A stretch of 64,000 bases of DNA from CAVWUA01 sp963758025 (GTDB lineage Bacteria; Planctomycetota; Planctomycetia; Isosphaerales; Isosphaeraceae): assembly GCA_963758025.1 (NCBI GenBank), contig CAVWUA010000018.1:1-64000 (forward strand), read 5' to 3'. Shown piece by piece: positions 18,146-28,056 of this stretch. The position numbers were made by a program, and so were the translations under genes. The first letter of the stretch is position 1, and each line of letters opens with the position of its first letter. Under the pieces are notes generated by a model, which saw only the letters and a list, made by a program, of their open reading frames with translations, was not told where the DNA came from and did not search any database.

Positions 18146-20596
18146 ATGGGAAACAGCCGGATGAAGGTACCAAACCGGGATCTCGAGACGCTCTTCAGGA
18201 TCGGCGCGGGCGGCGGGCTGTCGGACGACAAACTCCTTGAGCGGTTCGCCGCCGACCGGGACGAGGCGGTGTTCGAGGCCCTTCTCGTGCGTCACGGCCC
18301 GATGGTCTGGGGCGTCTGTCGACGCATCCTCCGCGACCCCAACGACGCCGAGGACGCGTTCCAGGCCACCTTCCTCGTACTCGCCCGCAAGGCCTCCTCG
18401 ATCGCCCATCGGGAGATGCTCGCCAACTGGCTCTATGCCGTGGCGTACAAGACAGCCGTGAGGGCCAGGGCGATGGCTTTCAGGCGGCGGGCGAGAGAGC
18501 AACAGGTGGCGGAGATGCCCGAACCCGAAGCCGGGACGGACGAACGGCGGGACGACCTGCTGAGGCTCCTGGATGAGGAGTTGAGCCGGCTGCCTGAGAA
18601 GTATCGCATCCCCGTCGTCCTCTGCGACCTGGAGGGTAAAAAGCACAAGGAAGCGGCGAGTCAACTCGGGTGGCCGGTCGGGACGGTATCGAGCCGGTTG
18701 TCGAGGGGAAGGGCGATGCTGGCGAAGCGGCTCGCCCGGCGTGGCATATCGCTCTCGGTTGGCTCGCTGGCGGTGTGCCTGGCTCGGGAGGCGGCCTCGG
18801 CCAGCCTGCCGACGGGGTTGATCGGTGCCACGGCTCAGGCAGCGGGCCTGTTCGCGGTGGGCAAGGCGGCGGGGGTGGTGCCCGCCGAGGTCGCAAACCT
18901 GACAAAGGAGGTCCTGAAGATGATGCTCTTGTCCAGGCTCAAGGTCGCCATTCCGCTGCTGCTGTTGGCCCTCTCGTGCACCGGCCTCATCTGGAACGAA
19001 ACCGGGGCCGTCGGAGCGGGACAGCAGCGCAAGGCCGAGGCCCCAAAACCGGCCCTGAGCCCGCCAGAGAAAGCCGAATCGCCCGCGTCCCCGAAGTGGG
19101 CGCACCTGACGACCGACACCGGGTTCGAGTCGTGGGTGCGACTTGAGGACGGGCGTAACCTCTGGAAGACCGAGGAGTACGCCGGGGTCCACGACCCGGC
19201 CTCGGGGACCGAGCTGAACTACCGGGGCGACGGGCCGATCGTACGGCGGCCGGACATCGTCGGGGTCAAGGACGACGGAAGCCGCGACGTCGGGTTCGCC
19301 CTGGATCGAGCCGGCGTCGGACCGCTCGGCCCGGCCGAGATGCGGCGGCGGATGACCGAGGAGGGGCGGCGGGTCGAGGGCGCGAACTTCCTGTCCGAAG
19401 CCCAGGTCGTCGACCTCGACGGCCGCCGCTGCCTCCGGATCGACCTGTCCCGGCCCGACTCGCTGGGCCAGTCGAGGCTGAGCGAGCAGACGTGGTACGA
19501 CGTCGAGACGCGCCGGCCGATCCGGCGTCGGGAGATCCTCCAGCTCGCCAACCAGCAAAAATACAAGCGTGAGTACCGGACGACGACCATCACCTACGTC
19601 GACACCGGCCCGGCCGACATCTACGCGATGGGCGTGCCGGCGGGGACACCGATCGTGGACGAGGCGACGCTCAACAAGGTCGACATCCCCCCCGCGCTCC
19701 AGCTCGCCTTCGACGGCGCGGCGCGGGAAATCAAGCGTCTCCCGCGGTCGCTCCGGATCGTCGAGGACGGCGATACTGGCCTGCAACTGACCTACTGGTC
19801 GGCCCCCGAGGGCTATCTGGAGGCGCGGGCCGCGTTCGCCCGCGACCACAACGACAATGGGATCTACAACGCCGGGACGCCACGGTCGTTCTTCGCCGAC
19901 CATCAGCGCTCGTCCGGCATCGAGATCCCGCGATTCCTGCGAACCCGCCCCGGCAATGACCTTATGGCCGATGCACTCGCCGCGTGGCTTCCCATAGATA
20001 GGTCGGTGAACGTCCACCTTAACGACGGCACGATGCGTTACGACCTGACGCGGATGATCGGCGCGGCCGACAAGCCCCGGCAGGTCCGGGTCCACGTCCT
20101 CCGGGGCGAATCGTTCAACGACCTCCCGAAGCCGATCGAGGAGACCTGGGGATACGCCTTTGACAACCGCCGTTATCTCAAACTCGTCCCATCGGAGCCC
20201 GGCACGCCCGAGGGGTGGGTGGCGATCAAGGTCGATTATCCCTCGATCCGCGAGCTATATTACGCCGATCCGGAGCATGGCTACGCCGTCGCCCGGATGG
20301 TCGAGTGGTCCGACCATAACGACGGACGGATGACGTTTCGAACCGAGTCGAAGGCGGTCCGCTGGTCTCAGCTTCCCGGCGGCGTCTGGTACGTCTCGGA
20401 ATGGGAGCGGTTGCACCATCTCGACAAGTTCGACGCCTCGGGCAAGCCCGAGGCCGAGCAGCAGTCGGACTACACCACGGTCCGCCGCGTCGTCATCACC
20501 CCGATGGATCCCGAGACGTTCCCACCGGGAATCTTCGACGGTGAGAAATTCCTCGACGAGGCGCGGAAGGAGGGGGCGAAGATTGAGGTGGACTGA
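18146..20596 (+). CDS. ECF sigma factor fused to a membrane anchor and large extracytoplasmic domain
   Basis: An 816-residue fusion. Region sigma-2 is at about residues 45-112 (NDAEDAFQATFLVLARKA is the core), and sigma-4 at about 138-197 (LPEKYRIPVVLCDLEGKKHK then WPVGTVSSRLSRGR). A Gly/Ala-rich linker is followed by one transmembrane helix at about 266-284. Roughly 530 residues beyond it should lie outside the cytoplasm and look beta-rich, with paired LxLVPSEPGTPEGWVAIKVDYP-type strands. This is the planctomycete class of ECF sigma factors with C-terminal extensions, where the extension is thought to sense an envelope signal and hold or release the sigma domain. No anti-sigma gene is adjacent, consistent with built-in control. 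Confidence 0.85.
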   Translation: MGNSRMKVPNRDLETLFRIGAGGGLSDDKLLERFAADRDEAVFEALLVRHGPMVWGVCRRILRDPNDAEDAFQATFLVLARKASSIAHREMLANWLYAVAYKTAVRARAMAFRRRAREQQVAEMPEPEAGTDERRDDLLRLLDEELSRLPEKYRIPVVLCDLEGKKHKEAASQLGWPVGTVSSRLSRGRAMLAKRLARRGISLSVGSLAVCLAREAASASLPTGLIGATAQAAGLFAVGKAAGVVPAEVANLTKEVLKMMLLSRLKVAIPLLLLALSCTGLIWNETGAVGAGQQRKAEAPKPALSPPEKAESPASPKWAHLTTDTGFESWVRLEDGRNLWKTEEYAGVHDPASGTELNYRGDGPIVRRPDIVGVKDDGSRDVGFALDRAGVGPLGPAEMRRRMTEEGRRVEGANFLSEAQVVDLDGRRCLRIDLSRPDSLGQSRLSEQTWYDVETRRPIRRREILQLANQQKYKREYRTTTITYVDTGPADIYAMGVPAGTPIVDEATLNKVDIPPALQLAFDGAAREIKRLPRSLRIVEDGDTGLQLTYWSAPEGYLEARAAFARDHNDNGIYNAGTPRSFFADHQRSSGIEIPRFLRTRPGNDLMADALAAWLPIDRSVNVHLNDGTMRYDLTRMIGAADKPRQVRVHVLRGESFNDLPKPIEETWGYAFDNRRYLKLVPSEPGTPEGWVAIKVDYPSIRELYYADPEHGYAVARMVEWSDHNDGRMTFRTESKAVRWSQLPGGVWYVSEWERLHHLDKFDASGKPEAEQQSDYTTVRRVVITPMDPETFPPGIFDGEKFLDEARKEGAKIEVD

Positions 20597-20700
20597 CTTG
20601 CCGCCGCACCGTGCTGGCTGCGGAACGACGGTTGCCCGCGGACTGAGAACGAGTTCGATCAGGGAGCCACCGCGACCGGACGAGGTCCGTGGGGCGTCGA

Positions 20701-21091
20701 TCAGGCTTCGATGAGAACCTCACGAACCACGTCCGGGCATTCGGGATCATGAGCCTGGGTGTTGAAACCGAGCAGGACCATCACGCCCTGGCCGTTGTTC
20801 TGAAACGCGTGGGGCACGCCGGGGAGAATCGTGATCCGGTATGCCTGCCCTTCGGGGATGGCAAGGTCGTGGACCTCGCCATCGTCGCGGTAGCGGAACA
20901 GGCAAGGGCCGAGCGCGAGGGTGACTTCCGTTCCTTTTTCGTGGTAATGATTCCCACGGATCGCCCCCGGTTCGGTCAGAACGAGGTGCGCGTTTCGCTG
21001 GAGGGGCAGGGCGTCCGGTCCCAGGGGCTCGATCACCAGCCCGCGCGTCGGTCGGAAAGGAGATGGGTTCGATCGTGATCCGCCTGGTCAT
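20701..21091 (-). CDS. Cupin-domain protein (one frameshift)
   Basis: About 129 residues after removing one extra base near 21050. It starts MTRRITIEPISF and rejoins at EPLGPDALPLQRNAHLVL. The cupin metal-binding motif 1 is clear: GNHYHEKGTEVTLALG (His-x-His...Glu), and motif 2 is PGVPHAFQNNG. The RGNHYHEKGTE form is close to that of small sugar-nucleotide isomerase/epimerase cupins (WxcM/FdtA type), so a role in surface polysaccharide synthesis is possible; other single-domain cupins remain possible. It stands alone, facing the monooxygenase gene. Confidence 0.72.
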
Positions 21092-21223
21092 GCGTCGGTT
21101 TCCTGATCGGGAGAATTGAGGATCCGCGTCTCGCCGGACATCCGGGTTCGTGGAACGGGTTTCGAACCGTATCATGGAACGTGACCGAGGTCCAATCGAT
21201 CCCGATTCCCGAACAGGACGACC

Positions 21224-21532
21224 ATGATTCACGTCATCGCCACCATCGAACTGAACGACAGCCAGCGCGCGGCGTTTCTGAACGAGTTCCACAAGATCGT
21301 GCCGCAGGTTCTCGCCGAGGACGGTTGCATCGCCTATGGCCCCACGATCGACGTTCCGACGGACATCCCGGCGCAGCAATCCGTGCGGGAGAATGTCGTG
21401 ACGATCCTTGAGGCGTGGGAAAGCGTCGAGCATCTCAAGCGGCACCTGGACGCGCCTCACATGCACGACTATCGCACGCGTGTCAAGTCCATGGTCGCCA
21501 GGACCACGCTCGCCATTCTGACGCCGGCCTGA
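21224..21532 (+). CDS. Antibiotic biosynthesis monooxygenase (YgiN-like) domain protein
   Basis: A 102-residue protein with the ABM ferredoxin-like fold pattern: MIHVIATIELNDSQRAAFL, then VLAEDGCIAYGPTIDV, VVTILEAWESVEHLKRHL and a terminal AILTPA strand. Such small dimers act as quinol or haem monooxygenases, or have no known substrate. The central HLDAPHMHDY is the usual family motif. It starts at 21224 without a strong ribosome site. It ends about 40 bp before the left end of a large repeat carrying two insertion sequences. Confidence 0.8.
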   Translation: MIHVIATIELNDSQRAAFLNEFHKIVPQVLAEDGCIAYGPTIDVPTDIPAQQSVRENVVTILEAWESVEHLKRHLDAPHMHDYRTRVKSMVARTTLAILTPA

Positions 21533-21655
21533 GCGAAGCGAAGCGAAACGACCGAGGGTCTCCGCACGTCTGAGAGTGTGTTCGAGACGGATCATTCGTC
21601 GTCGTGCGCGGTCCTGTGATTTTTCCGGAACCCCCTCCAGCTCCCCCTTGGCAAG

Positions 21656-23085
21656 CATAGGTATGGACACAACTCTCCGAATAGGTCAACCGGAGCGGTC
21701 GGGGAAGAGGCGGGGGAGGTGGCGCCTCGCAAGGTCGAGGACCTCCTCCAGGTCCTCGACCTGCATCAGGTCATCGATCGCCAGCAGCCGCTCCAGACCG
21801 GCCAGCAGCGCCGGCGCCGTCGACTCCACCCGATGCTTCATCTGCCGACCCGACAGCCGCACCAGGACCCGGCGCAAGGTTGCGGCGGCCTCCGACTCGT
21901 CTCGTTGCAGGTGCCAGACCGTCAGACAGGCCATGCTCGCCACGCACAGCCGCCGCAGGAACGCCGCGCCGCTCTCCTGCTGCCACGACTCCGCATTCAT
22001 CCCGGCCGATTTGAGCAACTTATGATACGATTCGATCCCCCACCGCCACGCGTACCACCGGCCGATCGTCGCCGCGGCGGCATCCTCGACGGCCACGTTC
22101 GTCAGCAGGAGCCACTCGGCCAGCACCGTCCCCGCCGCGTCGACCACCTGCGTCACCACCAGCCGCAGCGGCACGGGCGGGCCCGGGACGTCGACCTGCT
22201 TCTTATGGCCGCTGGCGGTCTTCTCGCCGGTATAGCGTCGCGCCGGCCGGTGCAGGACCACGGTCGCCTCGGCGACGCGAATCGTCCCGGTGCCGGCCCG
22301 GATCGTGACCGTCTCGGGCCGGCCCGCCGTGTCGCGCACGTCGGTGAACGAGCCGGTCAGGGCGGCGGCCACCACGCCCAGCTTGCACGCGTGTCCTTCG
22401 TGCAGGACGACGCGGTCGCGGTTGGCGCGGACGACGAACGCGTGGCCGGCGGCCTGCCAGCGGCGGTAATGGCCGACCGAATCGGCCTCACGGTCGATGA
22501 CATGGATCGGCGTGCGGCCCAGGCCCCAGCGTCGCGACGCGGCCATCACGTCGTCGAGTTCATCGACGTGCCCCGGCGGCACGGCGGCGCCGCCGTGCCG
22601 CGTCGAGAGCATGCCGTCGGCGGTGCGGAGGCGGAATTCCATCGGCCCCAGCGGGCGGCCATCCGCGGCGTCGACGACCAGGGCGGTCCCCAGCTCGTAG
22701 CCCCGATCGGTGTCGTGGGAACGGACATAGCGATCGTGCTTCGACGTGTGCGTGTTGAAGTTGAACATGCACCAGTCGTGGACAACCAGCGTGAACCGCC
22801 CCGGAGACGCGGATAAAGCGGAGCGAACGGCGTCCTGAGCGGGCTCGATGAGGGCGTGGAAGGGGATGTCGTCGTGGTTGAGGAAGCGGGTCATGGCCCG
22901 GGCCGCGGCGAAGGGCTGGGCCGTCCCCGGCAGGGCGGACAGCCCAGTCACGACCGCGTTGACCGCGTGCGCATGCTCGCTCACGAGTTTCCAGTACCGA
23001 TCCTGGTGTCGTTTGTCCAGATGTCCAAAGTAATAGCCATGCCGATCGAAGTTACCCAGGTCGAAAAGTTGTGTCCATACCTATG
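21656..23085. mobile_element. IS4-family insertion sequence, 1430 bp
   Basis: Bounded by perfect 19-bp terminal inverted repeats, CATAGGTATGGACACAACT at 21656-21674 and its complement at 23067-23085. Flanked by 9-bp target duplications that differ at one base: CTTGGCAAG (21647-21655) and CTTAGCAAG (23086-23094). One transposase on the reverse strand. It sits in the palindromic centre of repeat copy A. Confidence 0.92.
21686..22984 (-). CDS. IS4-family DDE transposase
   Basis: A 432-residue transposase. Catalytic residues are visible at D70 (LVVHDWCMF), D164 (HVIDREADS) and E318 inside the YREK signature YAWRWGIESYHKLLK (Tyr, Arg +3, Glu +7, Lys +14). GTG at 22984 is the first standard start, but the frame is open back into the inverted repeat with family-like residues (FGHLDKRHQDRYWKL), so initiation could be at a rarer codon further upstream. 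The frame is intact, so the element may be active. Confidence 0.9.
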   Translation of the reverse strand: MSEHAHAVNAVVTGLSALPGTAQPFAAARAMTRFLNHDDIPFHALIEPAQDAVRSALSASPGRFTLVVHDWCMFNFNTHTSKHDRYVRSHDTDRGYELGTALVVDAADGRPLGPMEFRLRTADGMLSTRHGGAAVPPGHVDELDDVMAASRRWGLGRTPIHVIDREADSVGHYRRWQAAGHAFVVRANRDRVVLHEGHACKLGVVAAALTGSFTDVRDTAGRPETVTIRAGTGTIRVAEATVVLHRPARRYTGEKTASGHKKQVDVPGPPVPLRLVVTQVVDAAGTVLAEWLLLTNVAVEDAAAATIGRWYAWRWGIESYHKLLKSAGMNAESWQQESGAAFLRRLCVASMACLTVWHLQRDESEAAATLRRVLVRLSGRQMKHRVESTAPALLAGLERLLAIDDLMQVEDLEEVLDLARRHLPRLFPDRSG

Positions 23086-23201
23086 CTTAGCAAGGGGGAG
23101 AGTCGGGTAGGCGTCTCGATTGTGGGTGGGAAATTTCGTACAACAGTGGTCTCCGATGTGTCCGCTCGGATTTCGTTGCCATCCGTTCACGGAGGGCTGC
23201 C

Positions 23202-23444
23202 ATGTCTCGACTCCCGTTGTCCCCGCAGCAGGCTGAACTCTCCGACCGCATCTTCCAGACCCTTCGCCAGGCCGCCGAGGCCGACCTTCGGTCCCTCGCC
23301 GACCTGCTCGCCTCCAAGGAGGATCGCCAACTCCTGGGGAAGACCGAATTCGAGGTCCGCGACCTCGTCCATCGCATCGGTGCCAAGGCCCTCGAGACCG
23401 CTCTGGACGAGCGGAAAAAGGGGGGTACCAGGGGTCCAGCATGA
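23202..23444 (+). CDS. ISKra4 transposase, N-terminal frame (possible -1 frameshift to next ORF)
   Basis: An 80-residue frame that overlaps the next one by ATGA. It forms the N-terminal helical part of an ISKra4-type transposase (LPLSPQQAELSDRIFQTL...). At 23420-23426 the sequence GGGGGGT is read in frame as G GGG GGT, a canonical -1 slippage heptamer, preceded by a run of five A. A -1 shift there joins ERKKGG to YQGSSMTCPHCH in the second frame, the continuity expected for the family. Whether slippage is programmed or the shift is a mutation or sequence error cannot be decided here. Confidence 0.7.
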   Translation: MSRLPLSPQQAELSDRIFQTLRQAAEADLRSLADLLASKEDRQLLGKTEFEVRDLVHRIGAKALETALDERKKGGTRGPA

Positions 23445-24600
23445 CCTGCCCGCATTGCCACGAGTCGGCCCGCTTCGTCGAGTATCGGCCCAAGACGGTC
23501 CAGAGCCTGGTGGGGACCTTCTCCCTGGAGCGGGGCTACTACCACTGCCGATCCTGCGGCAAGGGGACGGTCCCCTGGGATGAGGCCCTCGGGCTGTCGC
23601 CCCGGGCGCTGACCGCGGGCGCCCGCGAACTGGTCTGCATCGCCGGCGCGGTCGACAGCTTCGCCGAGGCCGCCGACGTGGTGCTCAGGAAGCTCGCCGG
23701 GTTGCGTGCCTCGGAATCGACGGTGGAGCGGACCAGCGAGGCGGTCGGCGACGACATCGGCCGGCGACAGGCCGCCGGCGAGACCTTCGGGGCGGCCGGC
23801 CCGTGGGCCTGGCACAAGGACGCCGAGGGGGTGACCTGTGCCTACGTCTCGCTCGACCTGACCGGGTTGGGGATGCAGGGCCCCGAGGGCGCCGCGGCGG
23901 ACGGCCGCATGGCGGCGGTCGGGATGATCTACAACCCGGTGCCGGAGGACCCGGCCCGGTGGGCCCGGTCGCCCGGCCGCACGCCGCAGTTCCAGGCGCG
24001 TTACGTGGCCGGACTGGAGGGCCAGGCGTCGCTGGCCGAGCCGATGCGGCGGCAAGCGGCCCAGGTGGGCATGGACCAGGCCGAGCGCTGGATCGCGTTG
24101 TCGGACGCCGGGGCCGGGGTGGAGGACCTGCTGCGGGTGAACTTCGGCCGCGTCGAGGCGGTGATCCTCGACTTCTACCACGTCGCGGAGCATCTCGGCG
24201 ACCTGGGCCGGGCGTCTACCCGGCCGACGAATCGGCCCGGGAGGAGTGGTGGGGGCGGTGGCGTCATCGGCTGAAGCACGACGGCGGTGAGGCGGTGCTC
24301 AACGACCTGCGGGCGCTTCCCCCGGACGGCCGCGAGTCGGTGCGGAGGGTCCACGGCGAGGTGGTGGGTTACTTCGAGAATCACGTGCATCGGATGGACT
24401 ATCCGGCGTATCGGGCCAAGGGCTGGGCGATCGGCTCCGGCCCGATCGAGTCGGCGTGCAAGACGGTCATCGGCAAGCGGATGAAGAACGGGGGCATGCG
24501 CTGGGGCGAAGACGGAGCCGACGGCATGTGCCACCTTCGCGCCCTGTTCGCCAGCGGAGAAGATCAGTGGGACGCCTACTGGCATCCCAGCCGAAACTGA
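23441..24600 (+). CDS. ISKra4 transposase, main part (frameshifted near 24213)
   Basis: Begins with a zinc-ribbon-like segment (MTCPHCHESARF then YYHCRSCGKG), followed by the catalytic region with ALSDAGAG, VEAVILDFYHVAEHLGDL and, after one missing G near 24213, WAIGSGPIESACKTVIGKRM and GMRWGEDGADGMCHLRAL, which are strong ISKra4 signatures. With the base restored it runs through to 24600. If the shift is real the element is inactive; since many genes here have single-base shifts, an assembly error is equally likely. Confidence 0.82.
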
Positions 24601-24844
24601 ACAGACGGTACACCCACAGAAGTGCTACCTACCCGGGAGAGTCCGAGGAGACAGCTTTGCCTGCTTCCCCCCTTTTCCAAGGGGGGATTGAGGGGGGTCC
24701 TCCTGGACCGTGGCTTTTCCGGCACCCCCTCCAACTCCCTCTTCTCTCTGTGTAGTGGGCATCGCCCACCAGATCCCGAAGAGCAGAAAAGAGGTGGGCA
24801 CGGCCCGCACGACAATGGTCAAATCGCCCTTCGCGTACACCCTC

Positions 24845-27800
24845 TCACATGTCGGACAACGGGGCAGGGGGGGCCGTCCCCCCCTTGATCGCGCTGTACA
24901 CGCAAGGGACGAGGAACAGGGTTAGCAGGGTCGAGACAAGCATCCCTCCCACCAGGGCCCGCGCCAGGGGAATCATCGCCTCGCCGCCGGGGGCAAGGTG
25001 GAAACAGAGGGGGAGCATCGAGGCGACCAGCGTCAGGGAGGTCATCAGGATCGGCCGGAGCCGGATCTGCGCCGCCGAGAGTGCCGCGCGGCGGGGGTCG
25101 AGGCCGCTGCCGCGCAACTGGTTGGCGAACTCGACCAGCAAGATGCTGTTGTTGACCACGACGCCGATCATCATCAAGGTGCCCATCAGGGACTGGATGT
25201 TGAGCGTCGTCCCGGTGGCGTACAGGACGACGAGCACCCCCGAGAGGCCCAGCGGCACGGCGATCATGATGATGAGCGGATCAACGAACGAGCGGAACTG
25301 AGCGAGCATCACCAGATACACCAGGGCCGTCGCGACCACCAGGCCGACGACCAGCATCCGAGCCCCCGACCGCATCGTCTGGACTGGTCCGCGCACGGTC
25401 GTCGTGACCCCCTTTTCCTCCGGTAAGGTGGCCAGAACCCGATCGACGTCCGCCGCGACCGAGCCGACGTCCCGCCCTTTGACGTTGACGTACACGTCGT
25501 ACACCCGGCCGATGTTGTAGCGGGCGATCTCGCCGGGAATGTTCACCCGTCGTACCGTGGCGATGTTCGAGAGCGGCACGGTGATCGGTCCATCCGGGCC
25601 GTTCAGCGAGAGGGGGATGTTCTGGATCTGGTCGAGCGAGTCCATCCGATTCGACTCGTATTGCACCCCCATGAAGAAGTCGATGCCGCTCTCGGGATCA
25701 ATCCAGATTGTTGGTGCGAAGCCGACGCTGGAGGACAGGGCCGTCAGGATCGTCTCGGCGACCTCTTCCTGATCCAGCCCGAGATACTTGGCCCGGGTGC
25801 GGTCCACCCGCACGTCGAGCTGCGGGAAATCCAGGGCCTGGGCAATCTGCACATCGACCGTGCCGGGGACCTTGCGGACAGCCCGGACGATCTCCTCGGC
25901 CCGGGCGCGGGCCTGGTCGAGCTTCCCGGCCGAGACCTGGATGTTGATCGGCACGGGAATCCCCTCGTTCAAGGCGGCGGCGACGATTCCTCCGCTGACG
26001 AACAGGAAATGCTCGTCCGGGTAATGCTTCGCGAGCGTCTGACGAAGCCGGTCGATGTACGTCGCCGTGCTTGTCGCGCGGCCTTCTTGCCGGAGGTTGA
26101 CCACGAGGAACGCCGAGTCCGGCCCCGAGTTCGGGCTGAGGATCGTGGAGAAGCCCGCCCCCTTGCCGACCGGCAGGCCGACGTTCGAGATGATCGTGTC
26201 GATCTCCCGGGGCGGGATGACGTCCTTGATCGTCTCCTCGATCCGGGCCACCAGCTCCTCGGTCAGCTCCAGTCGGGTGCCGGGGATCGTCCGCACGCGC
26301 AGGTCGAACGTTCCGGCGTCCACCTCGGGGAACAGCTCGGTTCCGATGCCGGGCAGAAGCAGGAAGGAGGCGAGAACCAGGGCCGTCAGGCCGGGAATCA
26401 CCAGCCAGCGTGCCCGGATCGCCGTGCCGAGCAGTCCGGCGTAGATTCCGCCAGGCTCGGGTACGTCCTCCTCGGCGGCCTCCCCGGGCGTCGCGGTCGT
26501 TCTCGCTCGCAGAAACCGGGCGCAGAAGGCGGGAACGACGGTCATCGCCACGAAGTACGAGGCGGCGATGGTCGAGGTCGCGGCAATCGCCAAGGGTTCG
26601 AACAGGTCGCGGATCATGCCGGAGAGGAAGATGGCGGGGATGAAGACGGCGAGAGTCGTGACCGTGCCGGCCAGGACGGGCATGGTCACCTCGCCGGCGC
26701 CGTCGCGGGCGGCGTCGCGCCGGGACTTGCCCATGCGAAGGTGCCGGGCAATGTTCTCCACGACGACAATCCCCGCGTCCACGACGGTTCCGATGGCCAG
26801 CGAGACCCCGCCCAGCGTCATCACGTTGATCGTCTGGCCGGAGAAGGAGAACGCCAGCGCCCCGATCAGCATCGACAGGACGATCACGCAAAGAATGGCG
26901 ATCGTGGGCAACAACCGGCGGAGGAACGCGAGCACGACCAGAGCCACCAGAATCGCCCCCAGCCCGACCTCATAACTGAGGTTCCGCATCGCGTCGCGGA
27001 TGTACGAGGACTGGTCGTTGACCAGCGTGATCTCGGTGGCCTCGGGAATCTCCCCCTGGGCCTTCATTTTCGGGATCTCGCGGGCGATTCCCTCGTAGAT
27101 CCGATCGACGACGGCGATCGTGTTCTCTCCCGGCTCGCGCAGCAAGGGGCAATAGACGCTCCGCTTGCCGTTGACCCGGACGATGTTGTACTGGATCGCG
27201 GCGTCGTCCTGGGCGTAGCCGACATCGCGAATGAAGATCGGCCGACCGTCGCGCACGGCGATCGGGACCCCCTCGATCTCCTCGGTTGTCGGCAGGGTGT
27301 TCTCGGGGTGGACCTGGTACTCGTAGCGTCCGAGCTTCGCCGAGCCGGCGGCGAGCACGAGGTTCGAGCGGTGCAGGGCATCGACCACATCATTGGCGCT
27401 CAGGCCCATCGCGCGGAGCCGGGCCGGGTCCACGTACACCATCATTTGCCGGAACTTGCCGCCGAACGGGTGGGGGATCTGCACCCCCTTCAGGCCCCCC
27501 ATCTTGTTGCGGACGGCATAGTAGCCGATCTTGTACAGTTCCGTTTCGCTCATCCCTTCGCCGCCGATGGCCGCCAGGACCACCGGCAGGTTCGCCGGCT
27601 CGCTCCGCAGGGTGAACGGGTGCTCGATCCCGGGCGGCAGGTGAAACATGTCGTTGGCTTCGAGGTTCACGATGTCGTTCATCGCCGAACTCGAATTCGT
27701 CCCCGGCTGAAAGAAGATCTTGATGACCGCCGCGCCCGGGATCGTCCGCGATTCCTGATGCTCGATCCCCCCGGCCAGGGTCAACGCCCGCTCCAGCGCG

Positions 27801-27993
27801 ACGTGACGCTCATCTCCATGTCGAGCGTGGGAAGCCCGGGATAGGAGAAGTAGCTCACGACGACCGGCTTCTGAAAGTCCGGCAGGATGTCCACCGGGAT
27901 CGACGGCACGACCGAGAAACCGAGCAGACTCAGCCCCAGCGCCAGCGCGACGACGGCATACGGATTACGCAGGGCAAATCGAATCAGTCCCAT
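24845..27993 (-). CDS. RND-family efflux pump inner-membrane subunit (one frameshift)
   Basis: About 1049 residues when one base is restored near 27796. It starts MGLIRFALRNPYAVVALALGL, the usual first helix, and includes the periplasmic porter domains, a second hydrophobic block (VGLGAILVALVVLAFL..., LSMLIGALAFSFSG) and a late one (MLVVGLVVATALVYLVMLAQF, SLMGTLMMIGVVVNNSILLVEF). The proton-relay helix reads VVDAGIVVVEN, with one Asp rather than the two of AcrB, a pattern also seen in metal-exporting pumps; substrate is unknown. The stop TGA is contributed by the end of repeat copy A. It follows the adaptor gene in one operon. Confidence 0.9.
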
Positions 27994-28056
27994 GAGATCC
28001 CTCGGCGGACCAGGCAATAAAAAGGGGGGAATTGCGGGCGTGTGCGGCGGGGACGG

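Larger units (their letters stand above)
23105..24634. mobile_element. ISKra4-family insertion sequence, ~1530 bp
   Basis: Ends begin GGGTAGG at 23105 and CCTACCC at 24634, with imperfect inverted repeats (a second shared block TGTGGGTG). Flanked by an exact 9-bp target duplication GGGAGAGTC at 23096-23104 and 24635-24643, which fixes the boundaries. It lies just 10 bp from the IS4-family element and contains the two-frame transposase. Confidence 0.87.
21571..24847. repeat. Hairpin-rich dispersed repeat, copy A (split by two IS elements)
   Basis: Outside the two insertion sequences, 21571-21655 and 24635-24847 match, in inverted orientation, the ends of copy B at 31385-31822. Ends are TGAGAGTGTGTTCGAGACGG on the left and the complement of TGAGAGGGTGTACG on the right. 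The interior has G-run/C-run stems such as CCCCCTTGGCAAGGGGG and GTGGGCATCGCCCAC. Joining across the IS elements and their target duplications restores a continuous repeat. The right end supplies the stop codon of the RND pump gene. Confidence 0.75.

Noticed and set aside
25661..27844. A 727-residue forward frame across the RND gene
   Set aside because: Antisense of a pump that shows full family structure; the translation is low-complexity.
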